Below, piece after piece: positions 26,538 to 38,273 of a stretch of 64,000 bases of DNA (within the stretch, counting starts at the first letter, position 1; each line of letters opens with the position of its first letter). Position numbers and translations under genes: made by a program. The stretch is from Brachyhypopomus gauderio (taxonomy: Eukaryota > Chordata > Actinopteri > Gymnotiformes > Hypopomidae): assembly GCF_052324685.1 (NCBI RefSeq), contig NC_135228.1, forward strand, positions 14,164,920 through 14,228,919, given 5' to 3'. The notes beneath the pieces are model-generated. The model worked only from the letters and a program-made list of their open reading frames with translations, had not been told where the DNA came from and did not search any database.

Positions 26538-27030
26538 ATGGTTGTCTTTAAAGAAACACGTGCAGTCATCGTTGCACTGCACAAAAATGGCCTAACAGGG
26601 AAGAGTATCACAGCTAGAAAGATTGCACCTCAGTCAACAATCTATCGCATCATCAAGAACTTCAAGGAGAGAGGTCCCATTGTTGCCAAAAAAGCTACAG
26701 GGCGCCCAAGAAAGACCAGCAAGTGCCAGGACCGTCTCTTAAAAGTGTTTCAGCTGCGGGATTGGGCTACCAGCAATGCAGAGCTTGCTCAGGAATGGCA
26801 GCAGGCAGGTGTGAGTGCATCTGCACGCACCGTGAGGCGGAGACTCTTGGAGCAAGGCCTGGTCTCAAGGAGGGCAGCAAAGAAACCACTTCTCTCCAGA
26901 AAAAAACATCAGGGACAGACTGATATTCTGCAAACGGTACAGGGAGTGGACTTCTGAGGACTGGGGTAAAGTCATTTTCTCTGATGAATCCCCTTTCCGA
27001 TTGTTTGGGACATCTGGAAAACGGCTTGTT
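26538..27030 (+). pseudogene. Tc1 transposase N-terminal fragment
   Basis: From the ATG at 26538 the frame encodes a Tc1-type paired DNA-binding region with two helix-turn-helix halves (around HKNGLTGKSITA and SASARTVRRRLLEQGL) and a GRPRK AT-hook-like link. A one-base slip in the A-run at 26899-26906 moves the remainder into another frame. There the start of the catalytic domain is readable (SEDWGKVIFSDES, with the first catalytic Asp). The frame is lost where the foreign insert begins, so no active enzyme can be made. Confidence 0.9.
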
Positions 27031-27044
27031 TCCTCTATGTTGCG

Positions 27045-27390
27045 CCTAAATCGATCGCCAGTAGTTGGCGCCAGAGCGAACTAGTAACTCATTGAATCAT
27101 AGATGTAGATCGGAGATAAACTGGATTTTTTCAGCGTGAGAAATCGGATGTATGGCGTGTGAAGACAGTCAAATGCGAGTGTCTCACGCTCATTGCGTGA
27201 GAGTTGGCAACACTGTTATAAGTTTGTTGTGAGTCTGTTGTTGCTGTCCTTATATGTTTGTCTGTATATCCACCGGAGATTAACAGTTCATTCGTTGAAT
27301 AGCCTACCTATCTTGAGGGGGCATGTGTGTACGGGGGAGGGGGGGGATCGAACGAACCCTCCGATCCCCCCTGGCTACGGGCCTGCCATT
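27045..27390. other. Foreign insert inside the Tc1 element
   Basis: This block interrupts transposase homology. It contains an imperfect inverted motif (GTGTCTCACGCTCATTGCGTGAGAG) near 27180 and a G-rich/C-rich hairpin near 27340-27375, ending CCCCCCTGGCTACGGGCCTG. The ending resembles termini of other transposons, so it is probably a nested element that deleted the Tc1 core. Its exact ends and family were not determined. Confidence 0.5.
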
Positions 27391-27857
27391 GAGAACTCGT
27401 GGTCAATCATCAAGAGACGGGTGGACAAACAAAAACCTACACATTCTGACAAAATGCAAGCATTGCTTGTATAAGAATGGACTGCTATCACTCAGGATTT
27501 AGTCCAGAATTTGATTGAGCGCATGCCACGGAGAATTGCAGAGGTCCTGAAGAAGGGTCAACACTGCAAATATTGACTTGCTGCATTAACGCATTCTAAC
27601 TGTCAATAAAAGCTTTTGTTACTTATAATGATTGCAATTATATTTCTGTATGTGATAAAAACATGACAAACACACATAAAAACCAGAGGGCAGCAGATCA
27701 TGTAAAAATATTTGTCATTCTCATAACCTTTGGCCACGCCTGTACCATCTTGAGTTGATTTATGCTTACGAAGCTCGACAGCATAGCCAAGTACACCCTA
27801 ATAATGTAAAATAGTAGCACTGTTACTCAGTGTTACCAAGTTAACATCCCGGTATGG

Positions 27858-27930
27858 GTTTCCGTAGTGTAGTGGTTATCACGTTCGCCTAACACGCGAA
27901 AGGTCCCCGGTTCGAAACCGGGCGGAAACA
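27858..27930 (+). tRNA. tRNA-Val (anticodon AAC), copy 4
   Basis: The 73 nt differ from the three CAC copies only in the first anticodon base (CTAACAC instead of CTCACAC), giving anticodon AAC (IAC after editing), which reads GUU/GUC/GUA. A and B boxes are intact. No TTTT follows closely. The 3' flank (TCCTTTATTTAAGG...) is homologous to that of copy 1. Confidence 0.96.
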
Positions 27931-27931
27931 T

Positions 27932-28200
27932 CCTTTATTTAAGGAGCACCAAGAAGGTTATGATTTAGCCTCCATCGAGGACCCACGCATAAACGTTTGC
28001 GTGACTTTAACAAGTGCTGAATGTGATGACTGGATCACAGCAACTCTAAAACAGCAAGATCTACCTAAACTGCTCAAAGGAAATTCAGAGGGTGAATTGG
28101 TGCAGCATTATGTGTGGCACTCACTGATGCATTTGGGGAACACAGGTTAGAAGAGCAAATGAGCAAGCTGAAAGAACTCTAGAGAGTTATATTAAAAAAT
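27932..28200 (+). pseudogene. Protein-like relic after tRNA copy 4
   Basis: The frame is open for about 72 codons to a TAG at 28148-28150 and contains protein-like text (YDLASIEDPRINVCVTL, then SAECDDWITATLKQQDLPKL). The last ~100 bases match the relic after tRNA copy 1 but are shifted out of frame here. About 125 bases present here are missing after copy 1, between short AAGGA/AAAGA repeats. I do not recognise the parent gene. Confidence 0.45.
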
Positions 28201-28394
28201 TGTTTTCATATAGGCTGCAGCGCCATCAACAATAAAACACTTAAAATACAAACTTTTTGTACACTAAAGAGAGACAGAGAGATTGATAGACAGCAAAGAG
28301 ACTGAATATTTACTTATATATAATCAGTGATAGACAATATTTTCATAAATTTTCCACAGAAATCATAGTGGCATGAATGAATGAAGTATTAAGC

Positions 28395-28724
28395 CAGGGG
28401 TGGCCAACCCGCGGCTCGCGAGCCGCATGCGACTCTTTGCCTGGTTTCATGCGGCTCCCCAGCCGGTCCGCGGGCTCACCTGCACAAACGGGGCGACACG
28501 CTGCTACATTTTTGTGGTGCGCGGTTAGTTTACAAGCCTAGCGAGCCGCTAATACTTTTAAAACCGGCGTAGTGGAAAACACGCATTTGACTGTCTTCAC
28601 AGCTAATAATTTAAGACCCCCCCCCCCCGCTCAACAGATTACACTCGCCCATGTACGATGTGGCTCTTTGCCGTAACACAGTAAGAAAAGTGGCTCTTGG
28701 TCTATGACGGGTTGGCCACTCCTG
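28395..28724. mobile_element. Non-autonomous hAT element (330 bp) with perfect target duplication
   Basis: Inverted ends CAGGGGTGGCCAACC and GGTTGGCCACTCCTG are flanked on both sides by the identical 8-mer TATTAAGC (28387-28394 and 28725-28732). The 330-bp interior has no coding frame but keeps subterminal copies of a GTGGCTCTT-like motif. The perfect duplication suggests a fairly young insertion. Confidence 0.93.
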
Positions 28725-28849
28725 TATTAAGCTATTGAACTGCTACAAGTCTGACCACTAACAAAGGATTCCCATGTTTGCACTTTAATGCTTGATTAGG
28801 TTGCTACAGGTATGTGACGGTTGTGTGTATACATATCTATAATGCAGTT

Positions 28850-28965
28850 GAATTTCATTGCACGTGTATAGCACTTTTAACAACAAGAATTGTATCAAAG
28901 CAGCTTTTGAGGAATCAGATCTAGTTCTGATAGGAGCAAGCCAAATGTGACACAATAAGACAAAG
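28850..28965 (-). repeat. L2 3'-end relic
   Basis: Read on the minus strand, this contains ggcttgctc, a diverged hairpin region and a TGCTATACACG stretch. These correspond in order to the 3' UTR of the L2 copy at 8780-8885. It is a short, old, 5'-truncated copy. Confidence 0.7.
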
Positions 28966-29760
28966 ATGCAAAATGGCAATAGCAACTTAGTAGTGGGACT
29001 CTACTAAGCATATATAATAACCGAAAGTCCCTGCTTTAATCCATTAATGAAAATCTACCAAGATAAACATGTATGTCTGCAAAACTCTCCGCGAATCCTA
29101 CACAAGTCTAAATACTGTGTGAAGTCCGGGCTTAGAATGGGACTCTTAAATTGAAACAACTGAACCACAAATCAACGAGCCTGTTGCGGAACGCTTCACA
29201 TAATCGAATGCTATAGCTAGCTGGGTAGATAAATTAAGTATTTAACAATTAGTAAAACTATGCCTGGATTTGATTATGGTGATTTTGAGGTAATTGCTTG
29301 ACATTCGAACAAAATTTTAGCCAAAGTATATGAAGCAACCCAGAATTAATTGTATGGTGTTTTTTAGTGTACTTTGTGTTCTGTGGTCTATCTTGGCTAA
29401 CTTTGCAAGATAAGCTGGTTAACTAGTTTCATTAGTGTAGGATCAAGCCTAATATCGGCGCTATCACATTACGTTGTATTTTAACCAGGTAAGGTAATAT
29501 TTACAAGTTGGAGCATAAAGGCAAACAAAATGTTGCTCCTAGCTAGCTAAGTGAACCAGTGTTTGTAACTTTGACATGGTAACTTCAATGTTAGCAAAAT
29601 AGGTAATGTAGCTCAATAAGTTAGCACAGATTCGTCTTTATTCAACTTGCAAAAGTCGGTGATGTTATACATTTTTTTATATATGTTTGTGATAGTTTAA
29701 CTATCTATAAAATATTTGAGTGAAGGTTTATATGTAGTTAGCTATTTATCGCGGAACTAC
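28966..29760. other. Intergenic before mat2b
   Basis: AT-rich DNA without recognised genes. From about 29770 GC and CpG content rise, which probably marks the mat2b promoter; no TATA box is obvious. Confidence 0.5.
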
Positions 29761-30090
29761 TTCTTAAGAGGCTGCTACTTGTAGCTGTGCGCCGTGTCGC
29801 AGTCGCAGGTTGTGGCTAACACGTTCACGCTGCGTATCTGCGTGGCGCGGTGATGCGCTAGAATGGCCCCGCTCCGCCTGCCACCTGCGCACATTCAACA
29901 AGATGAACCGGCCCTTCTGACAACTGCGTTTATCTTTCAAAGTTCAGACGTCGCAGGTGTATGGTTTAGTTAGGAAACGACTTCCATGTGTTGACGGTAC
30001 TGTTCAGCGAACCGAAGAAGGTCCCATAATTTAGTGTTTCGGAGTAGTCGTCGTTGTTGCGGGGTATGTCAAAACGAGAAGCATACTGAC

Positions 30091-33000
30091 ATGAGCGATA
30101 GGGAAATAGAGCTAAAGATACATTTTAGCCCAGGTCATGTTGAGCTTGTGCAGGTAAGGCCCGAAGAATTGTACAATGTTCCTTCATTTTCTTGCTGGTG
30201 TATCTTAGGTTTGTTTAATTTAATATCTGAATGATGTCTTGGGGTAATGTTATGCATTCAGACGACGACCCACACCCAACTGTAAAGGTTTCTTATAATG
30301 AAGCGTTGCTGATGTGCCCCCATGAAGCTGTAGGTCTGGCCAGCCCAGGACAAGCTCCTTTAACTGGGCGTTTGTGTGGAAGGTTCGAGGACGATGCTGG
30401 TACCATGTCGGACCACAGCTTGTTTTGCTCAGTGTTTGTCATGGTTATAATATTTGAAGTCTAGCATTCAAATATGTCAGTGTCTTATGCACGTCTCGCT
30501 GTAGTAATCGGGCAGTGCTTTTAAACCCTCATGTTAATTAACCGAAAAAGCTTAAATTCACGCATTGAATAGATGGTGAAATCAAGCAACTGTGCAGCAA
30601 AAATGACCAGTCGAAACCTTGTTTATAACTATATACAGCTTTTCACAGCTTACATAATTACTGACTAACCACCTAATTGAAAAGTTGATTCCCCCAGACA
30701 AAGTACAGTAAGAAACCTTTGAGTTGGGAGGTTTAAGCATCTGAAACTATATTCAGGTCATCTAGTACAAACCACTCTGGTGTAAATGGTCTTACATGGC
30801 ATTTGGGTGTCTCACCTCTCTTAAATGTTCCTGGAGTTGTGTGGCATTCATAATTCGGTTCTACAGGACACTGTTCACAACAAAGTGGTCATCAGTGTGG
30901 GGTGTGGCCAAAGGATGTCCACTTCTATGTGACTCTTCCAGTCTCTGTATCTCTGTTGCAACCTGCTGATGACACCCTGTGACACTCTAAGATCAGTAGC
31001 CACTTCCATCATAGAACTTCCTGTTTGAAGCCTTGCAATGGCAAGGTACTGTTGATCAAGTAAACTCCTTGTTAGAGAACAGCATGTTGTGCAACAAGTA
31101 TTGAAACATTGAACAGATGGATATGTGCATTCAAAAGGTTAGAGAAGGTCACATTAAGTTCGTCTTGAAATTTGACTCAAATGCCAAATAACTTTCTGTG
31201 AGTAGTGTATGTGTTACATTATTGGGATAAATTACTAATATGTATGCGTTTTGGATGGACAAGGAAGTTCTGTAGTACTTAAGAATGCCCATTACATGTT
31301 TATCTTTCGTAAGTGATCTGATTATGAGGGAATTCTTTCCAAATTGGTTTGGTCTTCTGTCTGGTCTTCCGCAGGATGACGTGTATACCCCATACAGGCG
31401 TGTGTTGGTGACGGGAGCCACTGGCCTTCTGGGCCGCGCAGTCTATAAGGAGTTCCAGAAGAACCAGTGGGACACGCTGGGCTGCGGCTACTCGCGCGCT
31501 CGCCCCCGCTTCCTCCGCTGCAACCTGCTGGACGAGGACGCCGTGCGGGCGGTCGTCCGTGACTTCCAGGTGCCTGTCCCTCCCATACGACCCCGCCTCT
31601 CGTCCGTGGGCCGCTCGCCTTAGTGCCCCCCCCTGCCCTGTTGTCGTGGGCCTGCCGCTAATGTCGTGCTGCTGTCTTCCTGCTCGTTGTGTGTTGTGGC
31701 CTCAGCCCCACGCGATTGTGCACTGTGCAGCCGAGAGGAGGCCCGACGTGGTGGAGCACCACACGGAGGCGGCCCGGAACCTCAACGTCCACGCCTGCGC
31801 CACGCTGGCCAAAGAAGCAGGTCGGTTCAGGCCACAGGGCTAAGGAGCCTCGAAGGAGGGGGGGGTTGCGGGAAGTAAAACGGGAAGACGCCTCAAACGT
31901 CTCTCGCACTACGGCTTCTGGACGAATGACTCAACTTCCTCAATAGTTTGCTCTTTTGTGTTGCTTTCTTAATTCTTCTCATTCTTTGTGGTTTGTCCTC
32001 TTTCACTGGTCACATGCACAGCTGACATTTTCCTGCTGTATATCAGCACCGATTACGTGTTTGATGGGCGGAATCCCCCATATGGAGAAAACGACGCACC
32101 CGGCCCGTTAAACATGTACGGGAAGTCCAAGCTGGAGGGGGAGAGGGAGATCCTCAGACACTGCCCGGGTACGCTTCCTCCCTCCCACATGCACTTGCTT
32201 CTCACCAAGTATTTCTGCTTTCTCCACTGTATCGAGTAAAACCGACCACCGTTATGAGAAGTCAGAGGAAGTCCCGTGACATGCAGCTGTGACACCCGTG
32301 ACGTTCCCTCCTTTCCGTGGTGTGGCAGGCGCCGCTGTGCTGCGTGTGCCCATTCTCTACGGGGATGTGGAGAAGGTGGAGGAGAGTGCGGTGACGGTGC
32401 TGTGGGACCGTGTTCAGGAGGGTGCGGAGAGCTGCACCGTAGACCACTGCCAACAGCGCTTTCCCACCTACACCAGCGACGTGGCGCGTGTCTGCAGGAG
32501 CATGGCTGAGAGGGCTCTGCAGGTGAGCACCCAGACACCCGCTACGCCTGCCTCTGCTCCAGCACCATCGCTTTTAGGGCTGGAATACGTTTGGTATTTC
32601 TCAAACCTTCCCGAATCTGTATGCGGATTTTCCTGAACATAAGGCAGTTTGCAAGCCCAGAAAATTCCAGAAATCTTGCCAGTATCAGAACTGTGTAATG
32701 TATTGCAAGAACGCAGCTTTATCACGACCAGTCCTCACAAAACATGTGCCACCACTTAACAGTACCTCACATATTTGACAAACCAAGCTGTGTTTTCCTG
32801 GTTTGAATTCATTTAGCCAATATGCTAATTGAATTGTTTTCTATTTTCTGAGTGGCTTGTGACGCTAAACAGTAAAAAATCAGCCACTCACTGATAGGGC
32901 TGCTACAAATGATTATTTTTTATAGTCGACTAATCACCGATTAATTTTTATGATTAGTCGACTAATCGGATCGTACGCTAATTGAATATAAAACATACAG

Positions 33001-35202
33001 CTTATCACACTAGAATGCAACTGCTATTATATAACCATCATTAGATTTCAGCTATATGCTAACTAAAAATAAAAACAATTAAGATCATAGTTCATTAAAC
33101 CTTTAATGAAATATGCAGCTTGTTGCAACAAACAATTATTAAAATAAGTATAAGGCACTGGCTTAAACAACGCAAAAATAAATGCATTAATAAAGAATTT
33201 TTTTTTTGGTTTTTCTTTCTTTCATTTGTCTCTGGCATCAAACTTATCTACATTTAAATCAAATTAGGTAGGTACCTGAAACTAAGGAATTATTCACAAA
33301 AATAAAGTTTTGGTCTCACTGACGTTACAGAAAACACACGAATGCGTGCTAAGGCTAATGAAACAAATCGCCATCACTAATGTTAACTTTTACAGCTACC
33401 ACGATAAGTAAGTACAAAGTTAACTCTCTGTTTACGGTAACTTTAGCAGCTAACTAGCGATTTAGATTACAGAGATGACGGTCCTTCTTCATCATTGTGC
33501 TTCAGGTGCTCGTACATTGCGGTTGTGCTGCCGGAAGGAAAGTTCTGCCTTGCAGATATTGCACGCGTTTTGAAAATCCGGCTACGGAAAACGATCCCAC
33601 ACTTATGAGTTCCGTAGCCGGGTAGCCATGATACCAGTCTGTATAACGTCCTGGGATGTCGTCCACTGTCTACCCCGGTTTCCACTACTGCACATGTGCG
33701 TCAAGGACAGAAAGGCAGACGCAGCAAAAACTGCTGCAGCAGTTTGGAGAGAAAAAAAATGACGCATCGACTATTAAATTAGTCGTCAACTATTTTAATA
33801 GTCGACATAATCGCGACTAATCATGGCAGCCCTACTCACTGAACAAAACTGTGCAAACAAATGGATTATCTCCAGTATGTGAGAAAATGTTGAGTTGCTC
33901 TGTTTTGAAATTGTTTATTATTTCTTATTGTGTAATTTCTCTCCAAGTTCTATTCTAAACTCTATTTCAGCATTCAGGTTACTGAAAAGCTATGTTCACA
34001 TTCATTCACTGTATTGCAATGTATTGGCTACTGTAGAGCAAAGGTTGATGCAGTATTACAAATATAGATACAATAAGCAAAGGCTAAAAAGCATTCTCGT
34101 TAACAAAGGCTAGCGCATTTAAACCTTTTAACATCTGTAGCCTTAAGCATTTGCACTCTTGATCAGGGTTGGTTGTAGCAGGGATTCCACTGAGCACAGA
34201 TGGGACAGCAGAAGACTGAGGGCCTGTTGGCCTAGATGTAGTTTTCCTTATTCATTCTAAGCATGTAGCAGCTTAGGCTGCGAGAGAAACCTCACCAACA
34301 GAACGGCGACGGCGGAGCCATCTGTGCCGTGCTTCACGCGTCTGTCTGTGCCTTTCCAGGATCCGTCCTTGCGTGGGATCTTCCATTATTCTGGCAAAGA
34401 GCAGATGACCAAGTATGAGATGGCATGTGCCATAGCCGACGCCTTCAACCTGCCCAGCAGCCACCTGATACCGGTGAGGCCGAGTCTCCAGACACACAGC
34501 ACGCTGCACACCTGACGTTAGTCCACAGGAAGCTGCAGGGTCTGTCCGCTGCCCCTCGACGTGCTGCTGAACTGCATACGGCGTCTCTGTTGAAATGTGT
34601 TCTGTCTGGGAACATTTTAATCATCTTTCTTAAAACCAAATGTCAAGTTTTTCTGCAGTCTAATAAAAACACTGTATGATAGTTATGATAGCACTGTGAT
34701 TATTAAAACTGATCCAGTGTTGTTGATTTTGGTTTAGCTTATCTGAAGATGAGGGCGGATGAGATTCTGAGCCTTCGGTGCCTCTGACGAGTTTCCTGTG
34801 ATTTTGGGCATGGTCAGACAAAGCCTGAGATTATTTTGGAAACAAACTATTTTGGAAACATTCAATTAGCTTACACCGTTCCAGTACTTGAAAAAGTTAA
34901 TCATACACGAGCATCTTTTTCCAGGAGGTCACCAATCTCCTGATTTCCAGGAAAATACGTTGTATTTTTATTTACTACATTTAACAGTTTTTGAGTAATT
35001 TGTGTGTGTGTGTGTGTGTGTGTAGCTAACAGAGCAGCCTGCTGGTGCCGGGGCTCAGAGACCACACAACGCGCAGCTGGAATGCTCTCGTCTGGAGCTG
35101 CTGGGCCTGAGTGTGGAGCCCACACCTTTCAAAACTGCTATTAGGGACAGTCTCTGGCCCTTCCTCCACGACAAGCGCTGGAGACAGACAGTCTTTCACT
35201 GA
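30091..35202 (+). CDS. mat2b: MAT2B, regulatory subunit of methionine adenosyltransferase 2
   Basis: Seven exons (30091-30153, 31375-31569, 31706-31820, 32022-32168, 32329-32522, 34360-34473, 35026-35202) join in phase into 335 codons, giving 334 aa, the length of the human protein. It starts [15 protein letters not shown]. The dinucleotide motif [11 protein letters not shown] is at ~32-42, and the short-chain dehydrogenase-like YGKSK (Y-x3-K) is at ~157-161. The tail ends WRQTVFH; in the human complex this C-terminal tail inserts into the MAT2A dimer. MAT2B binds NADP(H) and tunes S-adenosylmethionine synthesis in the cytosol and nucleus. Introns 1 and 5 carry Tc1 and hAT insertions. The acceptor of the last exon follows a (TG)n run. 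Polyadenylation signal AATAAA is at 35514-35519. Confidence 0.97.
30775..31207 (-). pseudogene. Tc1/mariner relic in mat2b intron 1
   Basis: Read on the minus strand, the right end begins CACTACTCACAGAAAGTTAT after a TA (31208-31209), a known Tc1-family terminus. Further in is recognisable transposase N-terminus (around [12 protein letters not shown] and [12 protein letters not shown]), broken by stops and shifts, then [12 protein letters not shown]. The other end and the catalytic core are missing, so this is a truncated copy. Confidence 0.75.
32895..33834. mobile_element. hAT (ZBED-type) derivative in mat2b intron 5
   Basis: Inverted ends TAGGGCTGC and GCAGCCCTA are flanked by a perfect 8-bp duplication CTCACTGA (32887-32894 and 33835-33842). 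Both subterminal regions carry repeated TAGTCGACTA/GATTAGTCG motifs, including the perfect 16-bp palindrome GATTAGTCGACTAATC at 32952-32967. At 940 bp it is too short for a full transposase but keeps part of one. Confidence 0.92.
33467..33600 (-). pseudogene. BED zinc-finger remnant of the hAT element
   Basis: On the minus strand the text [19 protein letters not shown] matches the end of a BED zinc finger (S-T-x-x-M-x-x-H-L-K-x-H), with a diverged upstream KCG...F part and probably one shift between them. BED fingers are the N-terminal DNA-binding module of Ac/ZBED hAT transposases. No catalytic domain remains. Confidence 0.65.
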
Positions 35203-35519
35203 GAGAACATACATTCTTGATTAAGACTTAAATAGAGCCAATCTTTAATGTCACCACAGCTTTGTGTTAATTTATTGCATTATTACCGCCTTTTGTTTAC
35301 ATTTGCACTGTAGTTGATTCTTTACAGATGCTTATTTTACATAATCTGTTGGTATTTGGTAATGAATCTTTAATAGTATTCTACCTTTTGAAGACAAGGT
35401 AAGATGCTGGTTGGTTGGAGTACTAGGAATGCCAATATCTTATATAAACAATACGTTGCTTATAGGAAACATTGCAAAGTGTTCCATGTTTATTTTGCTC
35501 AGTAGAAGCTGACAATAAA

Positions 35520-38250
35520 GGCTATTATCCAGTTACAACTTAAATATTACAGATAAAATGAAAAATATCTTCCTTGTGTCCTTTTCCCCCTGACTGAACA
35601 AATGGAGAATACTACACTGGAAATGAATGGTATTCTCTGTCAAAAGTGGATGTATTATATTTGAAATCTATTGTTTGTGTGTATAGTGAGTGCAATTTGG
35701 ATCACTGCACATACAATTCTCCAGAGTTAAGGACAGTATTGATCAAGATTTTTATATATATATATATTTGAAATGCGTTGTTGTAAATATGTCCTGCTAA
35801 AATAAATATCTAGCATGATACAAAATACAAACAATATAATAATTTTTATTCTTTCGCATTCTCTTTTTTACTCATGGTACTGGGTGTCAGTTCGTGAACG
35901 TGTAGGCTGGCTAAGGTTTACAGTAAGGTCAACTTGACAGATACTCTTATTTTGCCATCCTGAAAACAAGCGATTTCGCCAGTAGCCTGACGATATATAT
36001 ATATATATATTTAAATGTATGTCAGTGAATATGGCAGGTCGTATTTACTTATATATATTTACTTTAATCATCAATTTTAACTGCGAAGTGTTTTTTTTTA
36101 GCTAGTTTCTGTGAAGTGACGTGTGGGGTTGGGCTGGGCTGTGTATCCCTTGCAGTTTGTGTCGGTAGGGGCGAGTCAGCTGATAAGAGCAGTATTAACT
36201 TTCCAGCAGGGCCGAGCGGATCGGTTGCACTGTGACATCGGTTTTTTTTTCCTTCGTGTGCTCCGTAGGCTCATCAGACATCGCTCGTACAATAATACTA
36301 TAATTGTAATACCGATTTAAACCCTCAAAACCGGCATCATAGGACAAAAACACCTGAACGGACGGAGACACGCTCGCGAGGCTCGACCGACGGCAATTTA
36401 AAACCGCTACGTACCCTTAACCCAAAGGTAAAAGGCTGCTTTTAAAAGATTTTTCTATACCCAGTGCTTCGTTAATTATCCTCACCCATTAAACATTGTT
36501 TATATGCGCAGTTTAGTCACTTTTGACAGTGTTTATTTGCGTCAGTTATCCTTGTTATGCCTTCTCACCCTCTTTCAGTTACCGTACCGTAGATATTGGA
36601 CTCCCCGTGGTCTTACCTTCGCCTAGGTTGGAGTCAATAAAACAGAAAAGTAGCAAACCCGCTAACCTTTTACACAAGATACGAAAGCAGCGGTGTAGTC
36701 TGTTACTTATTTTGCCCAAATACATGTTTTAATGCAGTAGTGTAGGCCGGTCAACATAATGTGGCGTCACCCATTTATGAGTGGCGATGTCCTGTCCGCC
36801 TGACGCCTGGTGAACAATCACCTGCTTGTTTTAAATGAACACAAAATGACCCACGCGCCCACGTCTCCTTCCTAAAACACTGCAGGATTCAGTGACCAAA
36901 AACAACGGTCCCGCTCTGGCGTCCAAACGTACAGGCCACCCATTGCCATGTTTCACCGTGGAGTTTGAAACTTGAATCAGTCTCAAGCTGCGTCAAGTGA
37001 TATTTCTGTTATGAAATTCTGTATTCATCTAATGTTCAAATGTATGTACATTCAGATTCAGAAAATGTACACAAGTATCCTTGAATTTTTATTATAAAGT
37101 TCTTTTTTTCCTTTCCCACTATTTGTGTGTGGCCTGTGCTATCCATTAAAAGGCCCCTAGGTTAATAATTCACCAGCACCACCTCAGAGTCCTGCTCACC
37201 GTGGTTTTATCTGGACTAAATATTGCATTAAATTGTTCCTCCATAGATGTGACACCATGCCTAGTCATTGTGTGATACTGCTCGTTGCTGACATCACCTC
37301 CATTACTGATACGATATACTTACTCTTTCAAAATGATATTTACTCACTGATTGAGTTTACGTTGTGGAAAGGCACACGTTTGTCATTAGTTATGGGTAGC
37401 TACAGTAGGAGGACTGTAGAACAAAAACACATTTCCTCAACATCAATGTTATATAGGTGACACACAGGTATTATTGTCATATTTTTAAAAATACATTTGA
37501 TCTACTTTAATCATGTCTATCTGCTTTGAAACTAATTTGAAATGCAAAACTGTTGAGCATTAGAGATGTATTCAGGGCAGTGTCAGTTTATATGGCTTCC
37601 TCTGATGTGTTTTCCAGAGCACAAGACATGTAAGGATGTGGGACGTATGTCTGAACAGCATAGGTTTTGGTAAACAGTTTAATTAGTCAAGTGTGTATTT
37701 AGAAGTACACTGCAGTGGTCAGAAGTAAGGGTATGGGCAGAAGATGTGGCCAAGACCTGAGATTAGACACTTCAGGGCTTGCTGAAAGGCCATATTCCAG
37801 AAACCAGTTGCACTTCCAATTTTAAACTTGTGTTCTTAAAGTGATTTTAAAGTGACCATGGTGTAGATTAAAACAGACCAAAGGTGAAATTCAGTATTGG
37901 GAACAAGGTTCCTAAGAATCCTGCAGTTTTGTATTGGAAAAATGTTTAAGGTCCTGATTGTTATTGTCGAGCTATTATCAAATGAGTGTTATCTGAGACC
38001 TGCCCCATTTGTATGTTTGCTACAGATGAGTCATGTTCATGTAGCTGTTCACACATAGCTGCCCATATGGCCTGCGGTTTGCTCTTTGCACTAGCTGGTA
38101 CCATGCTGAGGGGAGGGGCCACAAAACTCAACGTCTCCAATATCCAAAAGGAGCCTTTCTCTTCCTTGTTTTCTGATCTCTGAATATGAGTGCAATTGCA
38201 TCCATGTAAAGCTAGCTTCAGTAACAGCAGGGTTTGTTTGTCTTGCCCTC
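35520..38250. other. Spacer and 5' non-coding part of cystm1
   Basis: An (AT)n run lies near 35994-36010. A CpG-bearing block at about 36330-36427 ends in a good donor (AAAG|GTAAAA) and may be the noncoding first exon of cystm1, spliced to the acceptor at 38251-38252. Nothing else is recognised. Confidence 0.45.
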
Positions 38251-38273
38251 AGGTTAGCTCCTCCTGTGTATAG

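Larger units (their letters stand above)
26169..27742 (+). mobile_element. Tc1/mariner element with a replaced core
   Basis: Inverted ends CAGTCATGGCCAAAAG and CTTTGGCCACGCCTG are each flanked by TA (26167-26168 and 27743-27744), the Tc1 target duplication. The length is 1,574 bp. The left half encodes the transposase N-terminus and the right part resumes at PIEN.WSIIKRR, but about 350 bp in the middle (about 27040-27390) are unrelated sequence in place of the catalytic region. Confidence 0.9.

Noticed and set aside
30231-30464. 77-codon plus frame after mat2b exon 1
   Set aside because: Lies in mat2b intron 1; it has no family features and no splice continuity with the mat2b frame.
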